Counted from the first letter of the stretch, positions 24,490 through 33,549 are shown. The stretch: DNA of 51,011 bases from Opitutaceae bacterium (GCA_017988885.1 JAGNQV010000003.1:1-51011), one strand, 5' to 3'. Translations and numbers: made by a program. Notes: a model not told the origin generated them from the sequence alone.

Positions 24490-25752
24490 ATGAACCTCAA
24501 CGAACTTCCCCTCGAGCACGAGCTCCTCACCGACCGCAACATCGCGATCAAGCTGGTAGGCGTCGGCGGCGCCGGCTCCAACGCCGTGGACCGCCTGAAG
24601 ATGGAAAACTTGGAACGGCTGCAAATGGCGGTGATCAACACCGACTATCAGGCGCTCTCCAGCTCACCGGTGCAGGACAAGGTGCTCATCGGCATGAGCG
24701 TGACGCGCGGGCTCGGCGCCGGCGGCGATCCCGATCTCGGCCGCGAGGCCGCCGAGGCGGACCGTGAAAAAATCGCCGCGGTGGTGAAAGATTGCGACTT
24801 GGTTTTCCTCATCGGCGGCATGGGCGGCGGCACGGGCAGCGGGGCGCTGCCGGTCGTGGCCGAGACGGCGGCGGAAACCGGCGCGCTGGTGATCGCCTTT
24901 GTGACGATGCCTTTCAGTTTTGAAGGCGGCCGCCGCCTGAAGCAGGCGGAGGAAGGCCTGCTGGCGCTGCGCCGCGTGTGCGATGCGGTGATTCCGCTGC
25001 CCAACGACATGCTGCTGCAAGAGGGCGCGGCGGATGCGTCGGTGCTCGATTCCTTTGCCCGCGCCGACGAATGGATCGGTCGCGGCGTGAAATCCATCTG
25101 GGCGATGCTGTTCAAGACCGGCCTGATCAACGTGGATTTTGCCACGCTCCGCCAGTTGTTCCAGCAGCGCGGCGGCAAGACGCTTTTCGGCCTCGGCGAG
25201 GGCACGGGCGAGACCGCGGTGGTCGATGCCATCGCCAGCCTCAAGCTCTGTCCCTTGCTGCACACGCCCGAGTTTTCCCGCAAGGCCGACCGCCTGCTCG
25301 TCAACATCATCGGCGGCACCGATCTCACGCTGCCCCGCGTCAACGAGTTGATGACCGCCATCACCGACCAGTTCGGCCGTGAATCGCACGTCATCATGGG
25401 CGCGGTGATTGACGAAAGCATGCAGCACCGCGTCGAGGTTTGCGTCATCGGCATGAGCGACATGGGTGGGCGCACCCCAGTCCGCCGGCCCGTGGCCGCC
25501 ACCCCGCGCACGACCCGGCCGCCCTTTGCCCCCGCGGAGGTTGTCGGCGCGGCTCCGGCGAATGCGCCAGCGGCCCCGGCGGAGGTGCTGATTCCGGCCC
25601 TGACTGACGCCGAAAAGGCCGCGCAGGATGAATTCGGTTTTGGCGAGATCGAGAGCCGCGGCCATTTTGAGAAGACCGATCGCAATCTCTTCGATGGTCA
25701 GGATCTCGATGTGCCGACCTATCTGCGCAAGGGGATCCGGATCAGTCTTTGA
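24490..25752 (+). CDS. ftsZ: Division tubulin FtsZ with an altered T7 loop
   Basis: The 420-residue GTPase has IKLVGVGGAGSNAVDRL near the N-terminus, NTDYQALSSSP, TRGLGAGGDPDLG, the tubulin signature GGGTGSG at 112-118, and PLPNDMLLQ. In the T7 loop, which reaches into the neighbour's nucleotide site, E. coli has NVDFAD; here the sequence is NVDFAT (N214, D216, T219), so the second catalytic Asp (E. coli D212) is Thr. After a Pro/Ala-rich linker the conserved C-terminal peptide is DVPTYLRKGIRI, used for binding FtsA and others. The gene ends the dcw cluster. No frameshift is seen; the substitution is in a well-formed gene. Confidence 0.97.
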   Translation: MNLNELPLEHELLTDRNIAIKLVGVGGAGSNAVDRLKMENLERLQMAVINTDYQALSSSPVQDKVLIGMSVTRGLGAGGDPDLGREAAEADREKIAAVVKDCDLVFLIGGMGGGTGSGALPVVAETAAETGALVIAFVTMPFSFEGGRRLKQAEEGLLALRRVCDAVIPLPNDMLLQEGAADASVLDSFARADEWIGRGVKSIWAMLFKTGLINVDFATLRQLFQQRGGKTLFGLGEGTGETAVVDAIASLKLCPLLHTPEFSRKADRLLVNIIGGTDLTLPRVNELMTAITDQFGRESHVIMGAVIDESMQHRVEVCVIGMSDMGGRTPVRRPVAATPRTTRPPFAPAEVVGAAPANAPAAPAEVLIPALTDAEKAAQDEFGFGEIESRGHFEKTDRNLFDGQDLDVPTYLRKGIRISL

Positions 25753-25789
25753 ACTCAAGCGGTCGTGCCGCGTTCAGCCGGTCTGCATC

Positions 25790-27757
25790 ATGATTGAGGC
25801 GAGTGAGCATTTTTATCAGGACGACCCTCAGGTCGGTCCGGCGGATGTCCGCACGCGGTTGCGTGATGTGGAATATTTTTTCCTCGGCAACGGTCTGATC
25901 CAAGCCGCCGTGCAATGGGCGCCGGCGGGTGAGGGCACGCCGCTTGGCCTGTTGGTGATGAACCCGGATCGGCTCCGGAAAAAGCGGGAGGCGTTGACCA
26001 TGCATGCGGAGAACGGACTGGCCGCGACCCAATTACAGTTGAGTGTGGCGCAACAGGCTTTCACCGCCGTGGCCGGTCGCGTGCAGGTGGCATGGAGCAA
26101 GTCGGTTCAGCCGGTCGTCACCGCCAAATGGGCCGGAGGCGGAGTGCAGGTGGAGGAAAAATTTTCGTGTCCAACGTGGCGGCAGCCCGCGCTTTGCCGG
26201 GAAGTGATCTTGCGCAATCCGCGCAAGGTGCGCGTGCGCTGCGTGCTCACGACCGGCGTTGGCGCGAACGTAATTCACCGCCGGCTCACACTGGCCGCCG
26301 GGGCCAAACGCACGCTGTGGATCGGCTACACTCTGGCGACCGCGGCTGATCGCGTGCAGGTAGCCTGGTCGTCCCGCCTGCCGCAGGAGGTCCGGTGCCG
26401 GAGCTTCTGGTCGGGGCTGGCGCGGGTAAAATTCGGGCACGACCGGCTGGATCATTTTTTTCGGGCCGCCTGCCGGCAACTGCCGGTGGCGGTGTCGCGG
26501 CGCGGCTGCATTGATGGCAGCATCTGGCAATACAACCTCGAATGGCTGCGCGACCAGTCCATGGTGGCGCTGGCCCTCACGCTCATCGGCGCGACCGGGC
26601 CGGCGACGACTATTTTTGACCGGCTGCTCACCCAGTTTGTCACGCCGGAGGGAGACACGCTGGATTCCAGCGAAAAGCGCAACCCCGCCGAGGTGGAACT
26701 CGACCAGAACGGATTGCTGCTGTGCACGCTGAAGGATTATGTGCTGTGGACCGGCAACGTGGACTTGGTGCGCAAGCATTGGGCCAAGATCGAGGCGGTG
26801 GCCGAATTTCCCCTGCGCGCAGTGTTTCGGCACCCTGCGAGCGGATTGCTCTGCAACACCCGCGAGTTTTGGGAACGGCATGCGGCGCATGGCATCGAAC
26901 CCGGCTTGGAGCTGATCTATCAATGCTACGTGGCGCTGGGGCTGTCGGCCGCGGCCGTGCTCGCCCGGCTGACCGGCCGCGCGGCGCAGGCGCAACGCTG
27001 GGCAACCGAAGGCGCGCGGCTCAAAACGGCCCTGCTTGAGCATCCGCAGTTTCGGATGCACGACGCGCGCGGGTTCATCAAGCGCCGGGCGCCCGACGGC
27101 CGGGTGCAGGAAACCATCACGCCCACGGCCGGCGCACAACTGCCGGTCGAGGTGCCATTGGGGGCAGCGGGTCCACACTCCCTCAACCCGGACGCCGCCT
27201 CGGTGCTGCCGATTGCACTCGGCCTGATTGCGCCGCGCTCGGCGCTGGCCCGGCGCACGTTGCAAACCACGGAAACACTCTGGAATCAGGCGTGGAGCAA
27301 TGGCGGTTACGGCCGTTATCATGTGACTTCCGAACCCGACTCACCCGGCGGCTGGCCGTTTGCCTCGCTGTTCGTGGCCCGGGCCGCGATCGAGGCGGGA
27401 CAGGATGCAAAGGTTTGGCGGGTGCTGCACTGGTTGGATAGTCTGCCGGGGGCGAAGGCCGGCACGTGGTTCGAGTTTTACGGCCGCCGGCTCGCGCCGC
27501 CGTTTCCCCAGGTGGGCATCGTGGTGTGGAATTGGGCGGAGTTGATCATCCTTTATGTGCAACATTTCCTCGGCGTGCGGCCCGGCGAGCACGGCTTGGT
27601 GATCGCCCCGCATCTGCCCAAGGGTCTGACGGGCGCGCAGGCTGGGCTGCAGCTGGGCGGGCGTCGGCTCCGGTTGCAGGTCCGCCGCGGTCAAGGGGGC
27701 CAAGCGGACAAAATCACGGTCAATGGCCGGGCTTGGCGTGGGGCCCGGACGGTCTGA
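25790..27757 (+). CDS. Six-hairpin ((alpha/alpha)6-barrel) glycosidase-like protein
   Basis: The product is 655 residues from the ATG at 25790. The N-terminal third is beta-rich (FFLGNGLIQAAVQWAPAGEG), resembling the beta-sandwich before the barrel in GH15- and GH94-type enzymes. The rest is helical with a conserved start of the barrel (WQYNLEWLRDQSMVALAL, the W-x-R-D element near 251-256), LDQNGLLLCTLKDYVLWTG, and later FEFYGRRLAPPFPQVGIVVWNWAE. These recall glucoamylase, amylo-1,6-glucosidase and related families, but the exact family and acid/base residues cannot be fixed by eye. No signal peptide is seen, so it is probably cytoplasmic and could act on glycogen or a similar glucan. It starts 37 bases after ftsZ. 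Confidence 0.65.
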   Translation: MIEASEHFYQDDPQVGPADVRTRLRDVEYFFLGNGLIQAAVQWAPAGEGTPLGLLVMNPDRLRKKREALTMHAENGLAATQLQLSVAQQAFTAVAGRVQVAWSKSVQPVVTAKWAGGGVQVEEKFSCPTWRQPALCREVILRNPRKVRVRCVLTTGVGANVIHRRLTLAAGAKRTLWIGYTLATAADRVQVAWSSRLPQEVRCRSFWSGLARVKFGHDRLDHFFRAACRQLPVAVSRRGCIDGSIWQYNLEWLRDQSMVALALTLIGATGPATTIFDRLLTQFVTPEGDTLDSSEKRNPAEVELDQNGLLLCTLKDYVLWTGNVDLVRKHWAKIEAVAEFPLRAVFRHPASGLLCNTREFWERHAAHGIEPGLELIYQCYVALGLSAAAVLARLTGRAAQAQRWATEGARLKTALLEHPQFRMHDARGFIKRRAPDGRVQETITPTAGAQLPVEVPLGAAGPHSLNPDAASVLPIALGLIAPRSALARRTLQTTETLWNQAWSNGGYGRYHVTSEPDSPGGWPFASLFVARAAIEAGQDAKVWRVLHWLDSLPGAKAGTWFEFYGRRLAPPFPQVGIVVWNWAELIILYVQHFLGVRPGEHGLVIAPHLPKGLTGAQAGLQLGGRRLRLQVRRGQGGQADKITVNGRAWRGARTV

Positions 27758-27774
27758 GTCGAGAGGGTGCGCGG

Positions 27775-27792
27775 AGGGCGGATTTCCGCCCT
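27775..27792. repeat. Short perfect palindrome between the glycosidase-like gene and obgE
   Basis: AGGGCGGA (27775-27782) and TCCGCCCT (27785-27792) form an 8-bp stem around TT. No T-run follows, so it is a weak terminator. Its AGGGCG...CGCCCT ends resemble the elements at 35817 and 40452, suggesting a dispersed palindromic family. Confidence 0.5.
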
Positions 27793-27838
27793 AAACAGCC
27801 CCCTTGGCAAAGCTGAATCGTTCTGCATCGTTGCGCTC

Positions 27839-28879
27839 ATGTTTGTCGACGAGTGTGTAGTCAAATTAATGGCGGGTGATGGCGGACGCGGCTGCGTCAG
27901 CTTTCGCCGCGAGAAATACGAGCCGTGGGGCGGCCCCAACGGCGGCGATGGCGGCCGCGGCGGCGATGTCATCCTCGTGGGCGATGACGACACGAACAAT
28001 CTCGTGGCCTACAAATACAAGCCGCACTGGAACGCCGAGCGGGGCGAGCATGGGCTGGGCTCGGATCAGCACGGCAAGGACGGCCAGCCCTACCTGATGC
28101 GGCTGCCGTTGGGCACCGTCGTCATCGACGAAGCCACGCGCAAGGTCGTGGCCGAGGTCATCACCGACGGCGCGCAGATCGTGCTGTGCAAGGGTGGCAA
28201 TGGCGGCTGGGGCAACACGCATTTCAAGAACTCCGTCAATCGCGCCCCGAAGCGCGCCAATTCCGGCCAACTGGGGGAGGGCGGCACCTACCGGCTCATC
28301 CTCAAGAGCATCGCCGATGTCGGCCTCGTGGGTTTTCCCAACGCCGGCAAATCCTCGCTGACCTCCGCGATCACGAAGGCGCGGCCCAAGACGGCCGCTT
28401 ATCCCTTCACGACGTTGCATCCGCAGATCGGCGTCATCGAGTATCCGCCCGACCGCAAGGGCGTGCGCCGGCTGCTGCTCGCGGACGTGCCCGGCCTGAT
28501 TGAAGGCGCGAGTGAAAACCGCGGCCTCGGGCATCGCTTCCTGCGGCACATCGAGCGCTGCGCGTTGTTGCTGTTTCTCGTGGATATGGCCGGCACCGAT
28601 GCGCGGGACCCGCGCGACGATTACAAGCACCTCCTGCACGAGCTGAAGCTTTACGACCCGGCCTTGCTCAAAAAGCCGCGCCTCGTCGTCGCCAACAAGA
28701 TGGATAAGCCCGAGGCGGCCGCCCAGCTTGCAAAATTTCGCCGGCGCTATAAAACCGTCGATATCAGTGAAATCTCCTGTCTGACGGGCGACGGGCTCGA
28801 AAAACTTAAAAAGGAATTGTTAAAACGCGTCACCGCCTTCCGCCGCAGCGAAAAATTGTCGCCACCGGTTGCGGGCTAA
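27839..28879 (+). CDS. obgE: Ribosome-associated GTPase Obg
   Basis: A 346-residue GTPase. The Gly-rich Obg fold comes first (VDECVVKLMAGDGGRG, GGPNGGDGGRGGDVIL, GNGGWGNTHF), then the G domain with G1 GFPNAGKSSLT, G2 TAAYPFTTL, G3 DVPGLIEGAS, and NKMD as G4 (VVANKMDKPE). The C-terminus is short and lacks the long acidic tail of E. coli ObgE. Obg acts in 50S assembly and stress control. The usual partners rplU and rpmA are not upstream; the neighbour is the glycosidase-like gene. The ATG at 27839 is the family start (MFVDE); codons upstream run into the palindrome. Confidence 0.96.
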   Translation: MFVDECVVKLMAGDGGRGCVSFRREKYEPWGGPNGGDGGRGGDVILVGDDDTNNLVAYKYKPHWNAERGEHGLGSDQHGKDGQPYLMRLPLGTVVIDEATRKVVAEVITDGAQIVLCKGGNGGWGNTHFKNSVNRAPKRANSGQLGEGGTYRLILKSIADVGLVGFPNAGKSSLTSAITKARPKTAAYPFTTLHPQIGVIEYPPDRKGVRRLLLADVPGLIEGASENRGLGHRFLRHIERCALLLFLVDMAGTDARDPRDDYKHLLHELKLYDPALLKKPRLVVANKMDKPEAAAQLAKFRRRYKTVDISEISCLTGDGLEKLKKELLKRVTAFRRSEKLSPPVAG

Positions 28880-28892
28880 ACCAGTTTTGCCG

Positions 28893-29588
28893 ATGAAAAT
28901 GCCTTCCGAACTTCGATCACTGGTCATGCGCGCCAACCGCTTGTTGGGCGCGGCGCTGGTCGAGGCCAACCTCATCAAGATCGAGGATCTCGAGAAGGCC
29001 AATGAGCGCTTGTTGGAAGTGCTGGCGTTGGAACAGCCCCGGCAAAGCACCGTGCTGGGCATCCTCGCCTATGAGATGAAGGTGCTGCGCGAGGAAGATG
29101 CGCTCCAGCATATCGTGGAAAACGACGGTGCCGGCCTGGTGGACCTGCGCGACTACGACGTGTCCGACGACGTGAAGAAAATCATCGAGCCCGGTCCCTG
29201 CTGGGCCACGTGGTCGGTGCCCTTCGACAAGGAGGAGGATTTTCACTTTGTCGCGACCGCCTACTATCTCAGTCCGCCGGTCCGGGCGTTTTGGGAAAAG
29301 CAGCTCGATGGACCCATCCTGTGGTTTGGTTCCACGCTGGAGGGAATTGCCGACTATTTGGAAAAAATGGAGGCGGAACGCGCGGCGTCGCCCCAGAGCG
29401 GCACCCGTTCACCTTTTGCCGCGGCGGTGGAAGCCGCCGGCGCCAGCACGCCGCCTTTCGGCAAGCCGCGCTCCTCACCCCCGTTCGGTGGCACGCAATC
29501 GCCTTTCGCCATCCCGGCGTCCGGCAGCGGCACGCCGTTTACCACGACCGACGCCGCGCCGGTCGTGCCACCCCTGACCAACTCCTAG
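28893..29588 (+). CDS. Stand-alone MshEN-like protein beside a PilB/GspE ATPase
   Basis: A 231-residue protein of no family I can name with certainty. Residues of about 10-80 (RANRLLGAALVEANLIKIED, LGILAYEMKVLREEDAL) have the two-helix LG..L.E..LI...DL pattern of the N-terminal MshEN domain of type II secretion and type IV pilus ATPases, which can bind c-di-GMP. A middle section (PCWATWSVPFDKEEDFHFVA) is unfamiliar. From about 170 the sequence is low-complexity with repeated (S/P)PFG- or SPFA-like units. It has no signal peptide or membrane segment. The next gene, 3 bases on, is the ATPase itself, so a regulatory or docking role is inferred. Starts at 28893 or 28899 are both possible. Confidence 0.6.
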   Translation: MKMPSELRSLVMRANRLLGAALVEANLIKIEDLEKANERLLEVLALEQPRQSTVLGILAYEMKVLREEDALQHIVENDGAGLVDLRDYDVSDDVKKIIEPGPCWATWSVPFDKEEDFHFVATAYYLSPPVRAFWEKQLDGPILWFGSTLEGIADYLEKMEAERAASPQSGTRSPFAAAVEAAGASTPPFGKPRSSPPFGGTQSPFAIPASGSGTPFTTTDAAPVVPPLTNS

Positions 29589-29591
29589 GCC

Positions 29592-31301
29592 ATGCCACTC
29601 GGAAAAGTTCAGTCGCAGATTGTCGCCAAACTCGCAGCCATGGACCGCCTCACGGTGGAGCAGCGCGATGCTATCGCGGCGACGCCCGGCGATCTGAACG
29701 GTGATGCCCTCGACAAGCTGCTGCAGGAAGAATACAAGATCACGCCCTTCCAACTGCTGGTCGGCAAGGCGCGGGCGCTGAATATCGCGCCTTACAATGT
29801 CGCCCGCTACCGGTTGAGTGCCGCGACGTTTGAGCGCATCCCGCAGGAGTTTTGCCTGGAAAATCTCGTGCTGCCGGTCGGCCACGTGGGCGAGTTCCTG
29901 CTGGTGGCGTTTGCGAATCCCTTTGAAGTCACCCTGCCGACGAAGATCCACGAGATGACCGGCATGCGGGTCATCCGTCTCCTCGGCCGGGAGAAGGACA
30001 TCCGCGAAAAGTTCAGCAAGGGCGCAGAATCGTCGGGCGCGGGTTTCGACGATGTCGTGCAACAGATCGGCGCGGAATTTGGCGGCAGCGGCGAGGTCGT
30101 GGAGGAGGATCTGGTCAACGAGGAATCCGGCCCGATCATCCAGCTCGCCAACCGCATCATCGAGGATGCCTATTACATGGGCACGAGCGATATTCACGTC
30201 GAACCGCAGGAGAAGGAAGTCATTGTCCGCTACCGCATCGACGGTCTCTGTCAGGAAAAGCTCCGCCTGCCGGCCAAGGTCGGCCCGGCGCTCGTCGCCC
30301 GCCTGAAGATCATGTGCAACCTCGATATCTCCGAGCGGCGCCTGCCGCAGGACGGGCGCATCGTCTTCAAGCAATACACGAAAAAATCCCTCGACCTTGA
30401 CCTGCGTGTTTCCACCGCGCCGCTCAATCACGGCGAGGGCGTGGTCATGCGTATCCTCGATAAACAGAAGTCCACGCTGCCGCTTACCGCCCTCGGCTTT
30501 TCCGACGCGAATCTCGCCAAATACCGCGAGGTCATCCGCCAGCCTTACGGCATGATCCTGCATTGCGGCCCGACCGGCTCCGGCAAGTCGATGACGCTTT
30601 ACTCCGCGCTCAACGAGATCAACACGCCCGACATCGTCATCCGCACCGCCGAGGACCCGATCGAATACACGCTGGCCGGCATCAACCAGATGCAGATGCA
30701 CCGGCAGATCGGACTCACGTTTGCCAGTGCGTTGCGCGCCTATCTCCGGCAGGACCCTGACATCATTCTCGTGGGCGAAATCCGCGACAAGGAGACCGCC
30801 AATATCGCCGTCGAAGCGGCGCTCACCGGTCACTTGCTCATCAGCACGCTGCACACCAACGACGCGCCGAGCACCATCGCCCGCCTCACCGACATGGGCG
30901 TGGAGACGTTCATGATTTCCTCCTCGCTGCTGTGCGTCTGTGCGCAACGCCTCATGCGCCGCGTCTGCAAGACCTGCCGCAAACCCTACGAGCCGCAGGG
31001 CCGCGAAAAGGCCGTGCTCGAAAAAGCCATCGGCTGGAGCGGCACGATCTACAAGCACACGCCCAAGGGTTGCCCGAAGTGTGGCAGCAGCGGTTACAAG
31101 GGCCGCGTCGGTATTCACGAGCTCATGGTCACCAACGATGAGTTGGTGGAAGGAATCAACAAAGGACTCGAAACCGCGGAACTGAAAAAAATCGCCGTGC
31201 GCGGCGGCATGAAAACACTGCACCAAGACAGTCTGCTCAAGGTGAAGGATGGTCTGACCACGCTGGAGGAAGCCATCGCCACCGCGCCGCCGGATATGTG
31301 A
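29592..31301 (+). CDS. Type IV pilus / type II secretion assembly ATPase (PilB/GspE family)
   Basis: A 569-residue hexameric ATPase. An MshEN-like N-terminal domain ([20 protein letters not shown]) is followed by the N2 domain ([20 protein letters not shown]), Walker A GPTGSGKS, the Asp box ([10 protein letters not shown]), Walker [13 protein letters not shown], the His box ([10 protein letters not shown]) and a zinc-binding tetracysteine module ([23 protein letters not shown]). The zinc module separates PilB/GspE from the retraction ATPase PilT. It powers assembly of a pilus or pseudopilus at the inner membrane. No pilC, pilD or pilin gene is in this window, so the rest of the machine must be elsewhere. 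It begins 3 bases after the MshEN-like gene. Confidence 0.93.
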   Translation: MPLGKVQSQIVAKLAAMDRLTVEQRDAIAATPGDLNGDALDKLLQEEYKITPFQLLVGKARALNIAPYNVARYRLSAATFERIPQEFCLENLVLPVGHVGEFLLVAFANPFEVTLPTKIHEMTGMRVIRLLGREKDIREKFSKGAESSGAGFDDVVQQIGAEFGGSGEVVEEDLVNEESGPIIQLANRIIEDAYYMGTSDIHVEPQEKEVIVRYRIDGLCQEKLRLPAKVGPALVARLKIMCNLDISERRLPQDGRIVFKQYTKKSLDLDLRVSTAPLNHGEGVVMRILDKQKSTLPLTALGFSDANLAKYREVIRQPYGMILHCGPTGSGKSMTLYSALNEINTPDIVIRTAEDPIEYTLAGINQMQMHRQIGLTFASALRAYLRQDPDIILVGEIRDKETANIAVEAALTGHLLISTLHTNDAPSTIARLTDMGVETFMISSSLLCVCAQRLMRRVCKTCRKPYEPQGREKAVLEKAIGWSGTIYKHTPKGCPKCGSSGYKGRVGIHELMVTNDELVEGINKGLETAELKKIAVRGGMKTLHQDSLLKVKDGLTTLEEAIATAPPDM

Positions 31302-31340
31302 GTTTGCCCTGCCGTGGCCGCGTGTGTTGAAATTTGCCCG

Positions 31341-31838
31341 ATGAAATCCCTGACTGTGCTGCTTTCCGCCCTCGTGCTGCTCTGCGCGGCAGGCTGCGCG
31401 CCCAAGATCACCTCACTCCAGCGCAAGACCGCGGCGAATCTCGCGAGCGAGGCGCAATTTGCCCTGACGTTGCGCGACTGGCCGCGGGCGGAGGATTTGC
31501 TGCAAAAAGCCACCGCACTCTGTCCCGACAACGGTGAATACTGGCTCAATCTCGGCACCGTGCGCCGCCGGACCGACAATCTGGCCGGCGCCCGCAAGGC
31601 CTACGTCAGCGCGGCCAAGACCTATGGAACCGCCTACAAGGCCGGTGACCGCCAGGAACCGCAACTACTCCTGCAGCAGGTGTATGTTTACTCGCTGCTC
31701 GGGCAAAACAAGGACGCGCAAAAGGTGCTCAAGCAGGCCCGCGCGGACCATCCCGACTATCCCGGCGTAAGAAATTTTACCGACGATGCTCTGGCGCGGA
31801 TGCTGTCCGAGCCGAACTTCAAGGCCCTCGCCCTTTGA
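31341..31838 (+). CDS. TPR-containing lipoprotein
   Basis: The 165-residue protein starts with a lipoprotein-type signal peptide (MKSLTVLLSALVLLCAAGC); the likely lipidated Cys is C19. Tetratricopeptide-like helices follow (AQFALTLRDWPRAEDLLQKA, YWLNLGTVRRRTDNLAGARKAY, VYVYSLLGQNKDAQKVLKQA). TPR lipoproteins such as PilF/PilW assist assembly of pilus secretins, which would fit the ATPase gene 39 bases upstream, but the sequence is too short and generic to prove it. The ATG at 31341 fits the signal peptide; upstream codons do not. Confidence 0.75.
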   Translation: MKSLTVLLSALVLLCAAGCAPKITSLQRKTAANLASEAQFALTLRDWPRAEDLLQKATALCPDNGEYWLNLGTVRRRTDNLAGARKAYVSAAKTYGTAYKAGDRQEPQLLLQQVYVYSLLGQNKDAQKVLKQARADHPDYPGVRNFTDDALARMLSEPNFKALAL

Positions 31839-32021
31839 GGTGGAGCAGGCGCACGCTGCTTCAGCGGGTCTCCGCCAGTCCATGAATCTTCCCTTGTGGC
31901 TCTGCCGGTGGACGCGCCAGCTGGGAGCGCGGGCGGCCCGCCCGCCGGTCGGTCGCATTTTGACTTTCGCAAACCCAGCCCGCTTACGAAAATTGAGGAC
32001 CAACGGCGCCGGCCTTAGCCC

Positions 32022-32654
32022 ATGAACTATTGGCCCGAGTTTCTCACGATTGCCGTGGCGCACCTGCTGGCGGTGGCCAGCCCGGGACCGGACTTTGCCA
32101 TGGTGCTCCGGCAGAGCCTCGTGCACGGACGCCGCACCGCCATTTGGACCAGCGTGGGCATTGGCAGCGGCATCTCGCTGCATATCGCGTATTCGCTACT
32201 GGGGATCGGCCTGCTGCTCATGAGCTCAGTCGTGGCCTTCACGATGCTCAAATATGCTGGCGCCGTCTATCTGGCTTGGATTGGCGTGCAGGGACTACGC
32301 AGCCGGCCGCGGGCGGTGGGCGGATTACTTCAGGCTGGTGGAGTCGTGGCACCCACGACCCGTGCGGCGTTTGTCACGGGTTTTCTGACCAATGCGCTGA
32401 ATCCCAAGGCCGCGATGTTTTTCATCGCGCTGTTCCCCGTGGCGGTGAGTCCAACGACGCCAAAGCTCGTGCAGGCCGGCTACGGCCTGTGGCTCATTCT
32501 CACCACGATGGCTTGGTTTTGCTTTGTGTCGGTCGTGTTCACCCGGGCAGGCGTGCGCGACCGGTTCCTCCGGCAGGTGCACTGGATCGATCGGGCGCTG
32601 GGCGTGGTTTTTCTGGGCTTTGCCGTGAGTCTGGGCCTGGCGACGGTGCGATAA
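32022..32654 (+). CDS. LysE/RhtB family amino-acid exporter
   Basis: A 210-residue membrane protein with six hydrophobic segments. The N-terminal LAVASPGPDFAMVLRQSLVHGRR is the family hallmark (SPGPxx), followed by GIGSGISLHIAYSLLGIG and, after AYLAW-like YLAWIGVQ, the second half with FVTGFLTNALNPKAAMFFIALFPV. Members export amino acids or related small molecules. The substrate is unknown. The 183-base gap upstream shows nothing clear. The gene ends 149 bases before a perfect palindrome at 32804. Confidence 0.88.
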   Translation: MNYWPEFLTIAVAHLLAVASPGPDFAMVLRQSLVHGRRTAIWTSVGIGSGISLHIAYSLLGIGLLLMSSVVAFTMLKYAGAVYLAWIGVQGLRSRPRAVGGLLQAGGVVAPTTRAAFVTGFLTNALNPKAAMFFIALFPVAVSPTTPKLVQAGYGLWLILTTMAWFCFVSVVFTRAGVRDRFLRQVHWIDRALGVVFLGFAVSLGLATVR

Positions 32655-32803
32655 TCTGGTCGTCCGCCAAACAGGGCAAAGCGGCTCAACGCTATGGAGG
32701 AGTCGCCCGAAGCACGGCCGAAGTTGAGGAAAGCGCGTGCCCGTGCCGCGGGCAGAACGATGGACAAATCGATTCCACGCTCTCTGCAGGGCGGTGAGTC
32801 GGC

Positions 32804-32828
32804 ACACGTCAACTATTAGTTGACATGT
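32804..32828. promoter_or_regulatory. 25-bp palindrome, candidate operator for the YjdF-like gene
   Basis: ACAcGTCAACTA-T-TAGTTGACaTGT: eight perfect pairs around one base, plus three outer pairs after one mismatch. It lies between the lysE-type gene and the start of the YjdF-like gene at 32923 and is A/T-rich in a GC-rich region. There is no T-run on either side, so an operator for a dimeric regulator is more likely than a terminator. The regulator is unknown and no regulator gene is adjacent. Confidence 0.45.
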
Positions 32829-32922
32829 TTTGGGTGGTCACGGCCCACCGAGGCGGGCAATTCGCGGGGGGGACGGCCAATGTGGGATTGCGACCGGAGG
32901 GCATTGGCCTGCTAATCAATTC

Positions 32923-33549
32923 ATGGATCGTCGGCTTAAATGGTTTCTCGCCCTGCTCGTGCCCGTGCTGGTGTGGTCATGGATCAATCCCCATGACCGG
33001 CTGACGTGGTGGCTGGAAATCACGCCGGTGTTCATCGGCGTGCCGCTCATGCTGGTGAGCTGGCGGAAATTTCCGCTCTCTTCGTTGCTGCTCGCGCTGC
33101 TCTGGCTGCATGCCGTCATCCTCATCGTCGGCGGGCACTACACCTACGCCCGCGTGCCGCTCGGTGACTGGGTGCGCGAGCTGACCGGAGGCGACCGCAA
33201 TAATTACGACAAGCTGGGGCATTTTGCACAGGGATTCATCCCGGCCATCCTCACGCGGGAAATCCTCTTGCGGCTCTCACCGTTGGGCAACCGCGGCGAT
33301 GGGCGGCCCAGTCGGTGGCTGGGTTTTCTGGCGGGGAGCGTGTGTCTGGCATTCTCCGCGTTCTATGAGCTGGTGGAGTGGTGGGCGGCGGTGCTCACGG
33401 GCGGCGCGGCAGATGATTTTCTCGGCACGCAGGGCTATGTCTGGGACACGCAGAGCGACATGGCATGGGCGCTGATCGGAGTGATGGTGGCGCTGGTGTT
33501 GTTCAACGGGGTGCACGACCGGTCGATGGCGAAGGTGACAGGAAGGTAA
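32923..33549 (+). CDS. DUF2238 / YjdF-like inner membrane protein
   Basis: This 208-residue protein has about six membrane segments and matches the E. coli YjdF family in size and landmarks: GGHYTYARVPLGDW, NNYDKLGHFAQGF, FSAFYELVEWWAA and GTQGYVWDTQSDM. The family is widespread but its function is unknown; the conserved His, Asp, Glu and Asp residues at the membrane faces suggest a channel or an enzyme. The ATG at 32923 (MDRRLKWF) is the natural start. A candidate operator lies 95 bases upstream. Confidence 0.85.
   Translation: MDRRLKWFLALLVPVLVWSWINPHDRLTWWLEITPVFIGVPLMLVSWRKFPLSSLLLALLWLHAVILIVGGHYTYARVPLGDWVRELTGGDRNNYDKLGHFAQGFIPAILTREILLRLSPLGNRGDGRPSRWLGFLAGSVCLAFSAFYELVEWWAAVLTGGAADDFLGTQGYVWDTQSDMAWALIGVMVALVLFNGVHDRSMAKVTGR

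Noticed and set aside
29475-31226. Minus-strand frame of 583 codons opposite the PilB-like gene
   Set aside because: Antisense shadow of a strongly conserved ATPase; the composition (many Asp, Val, His, Arg) is typical of such shadows.
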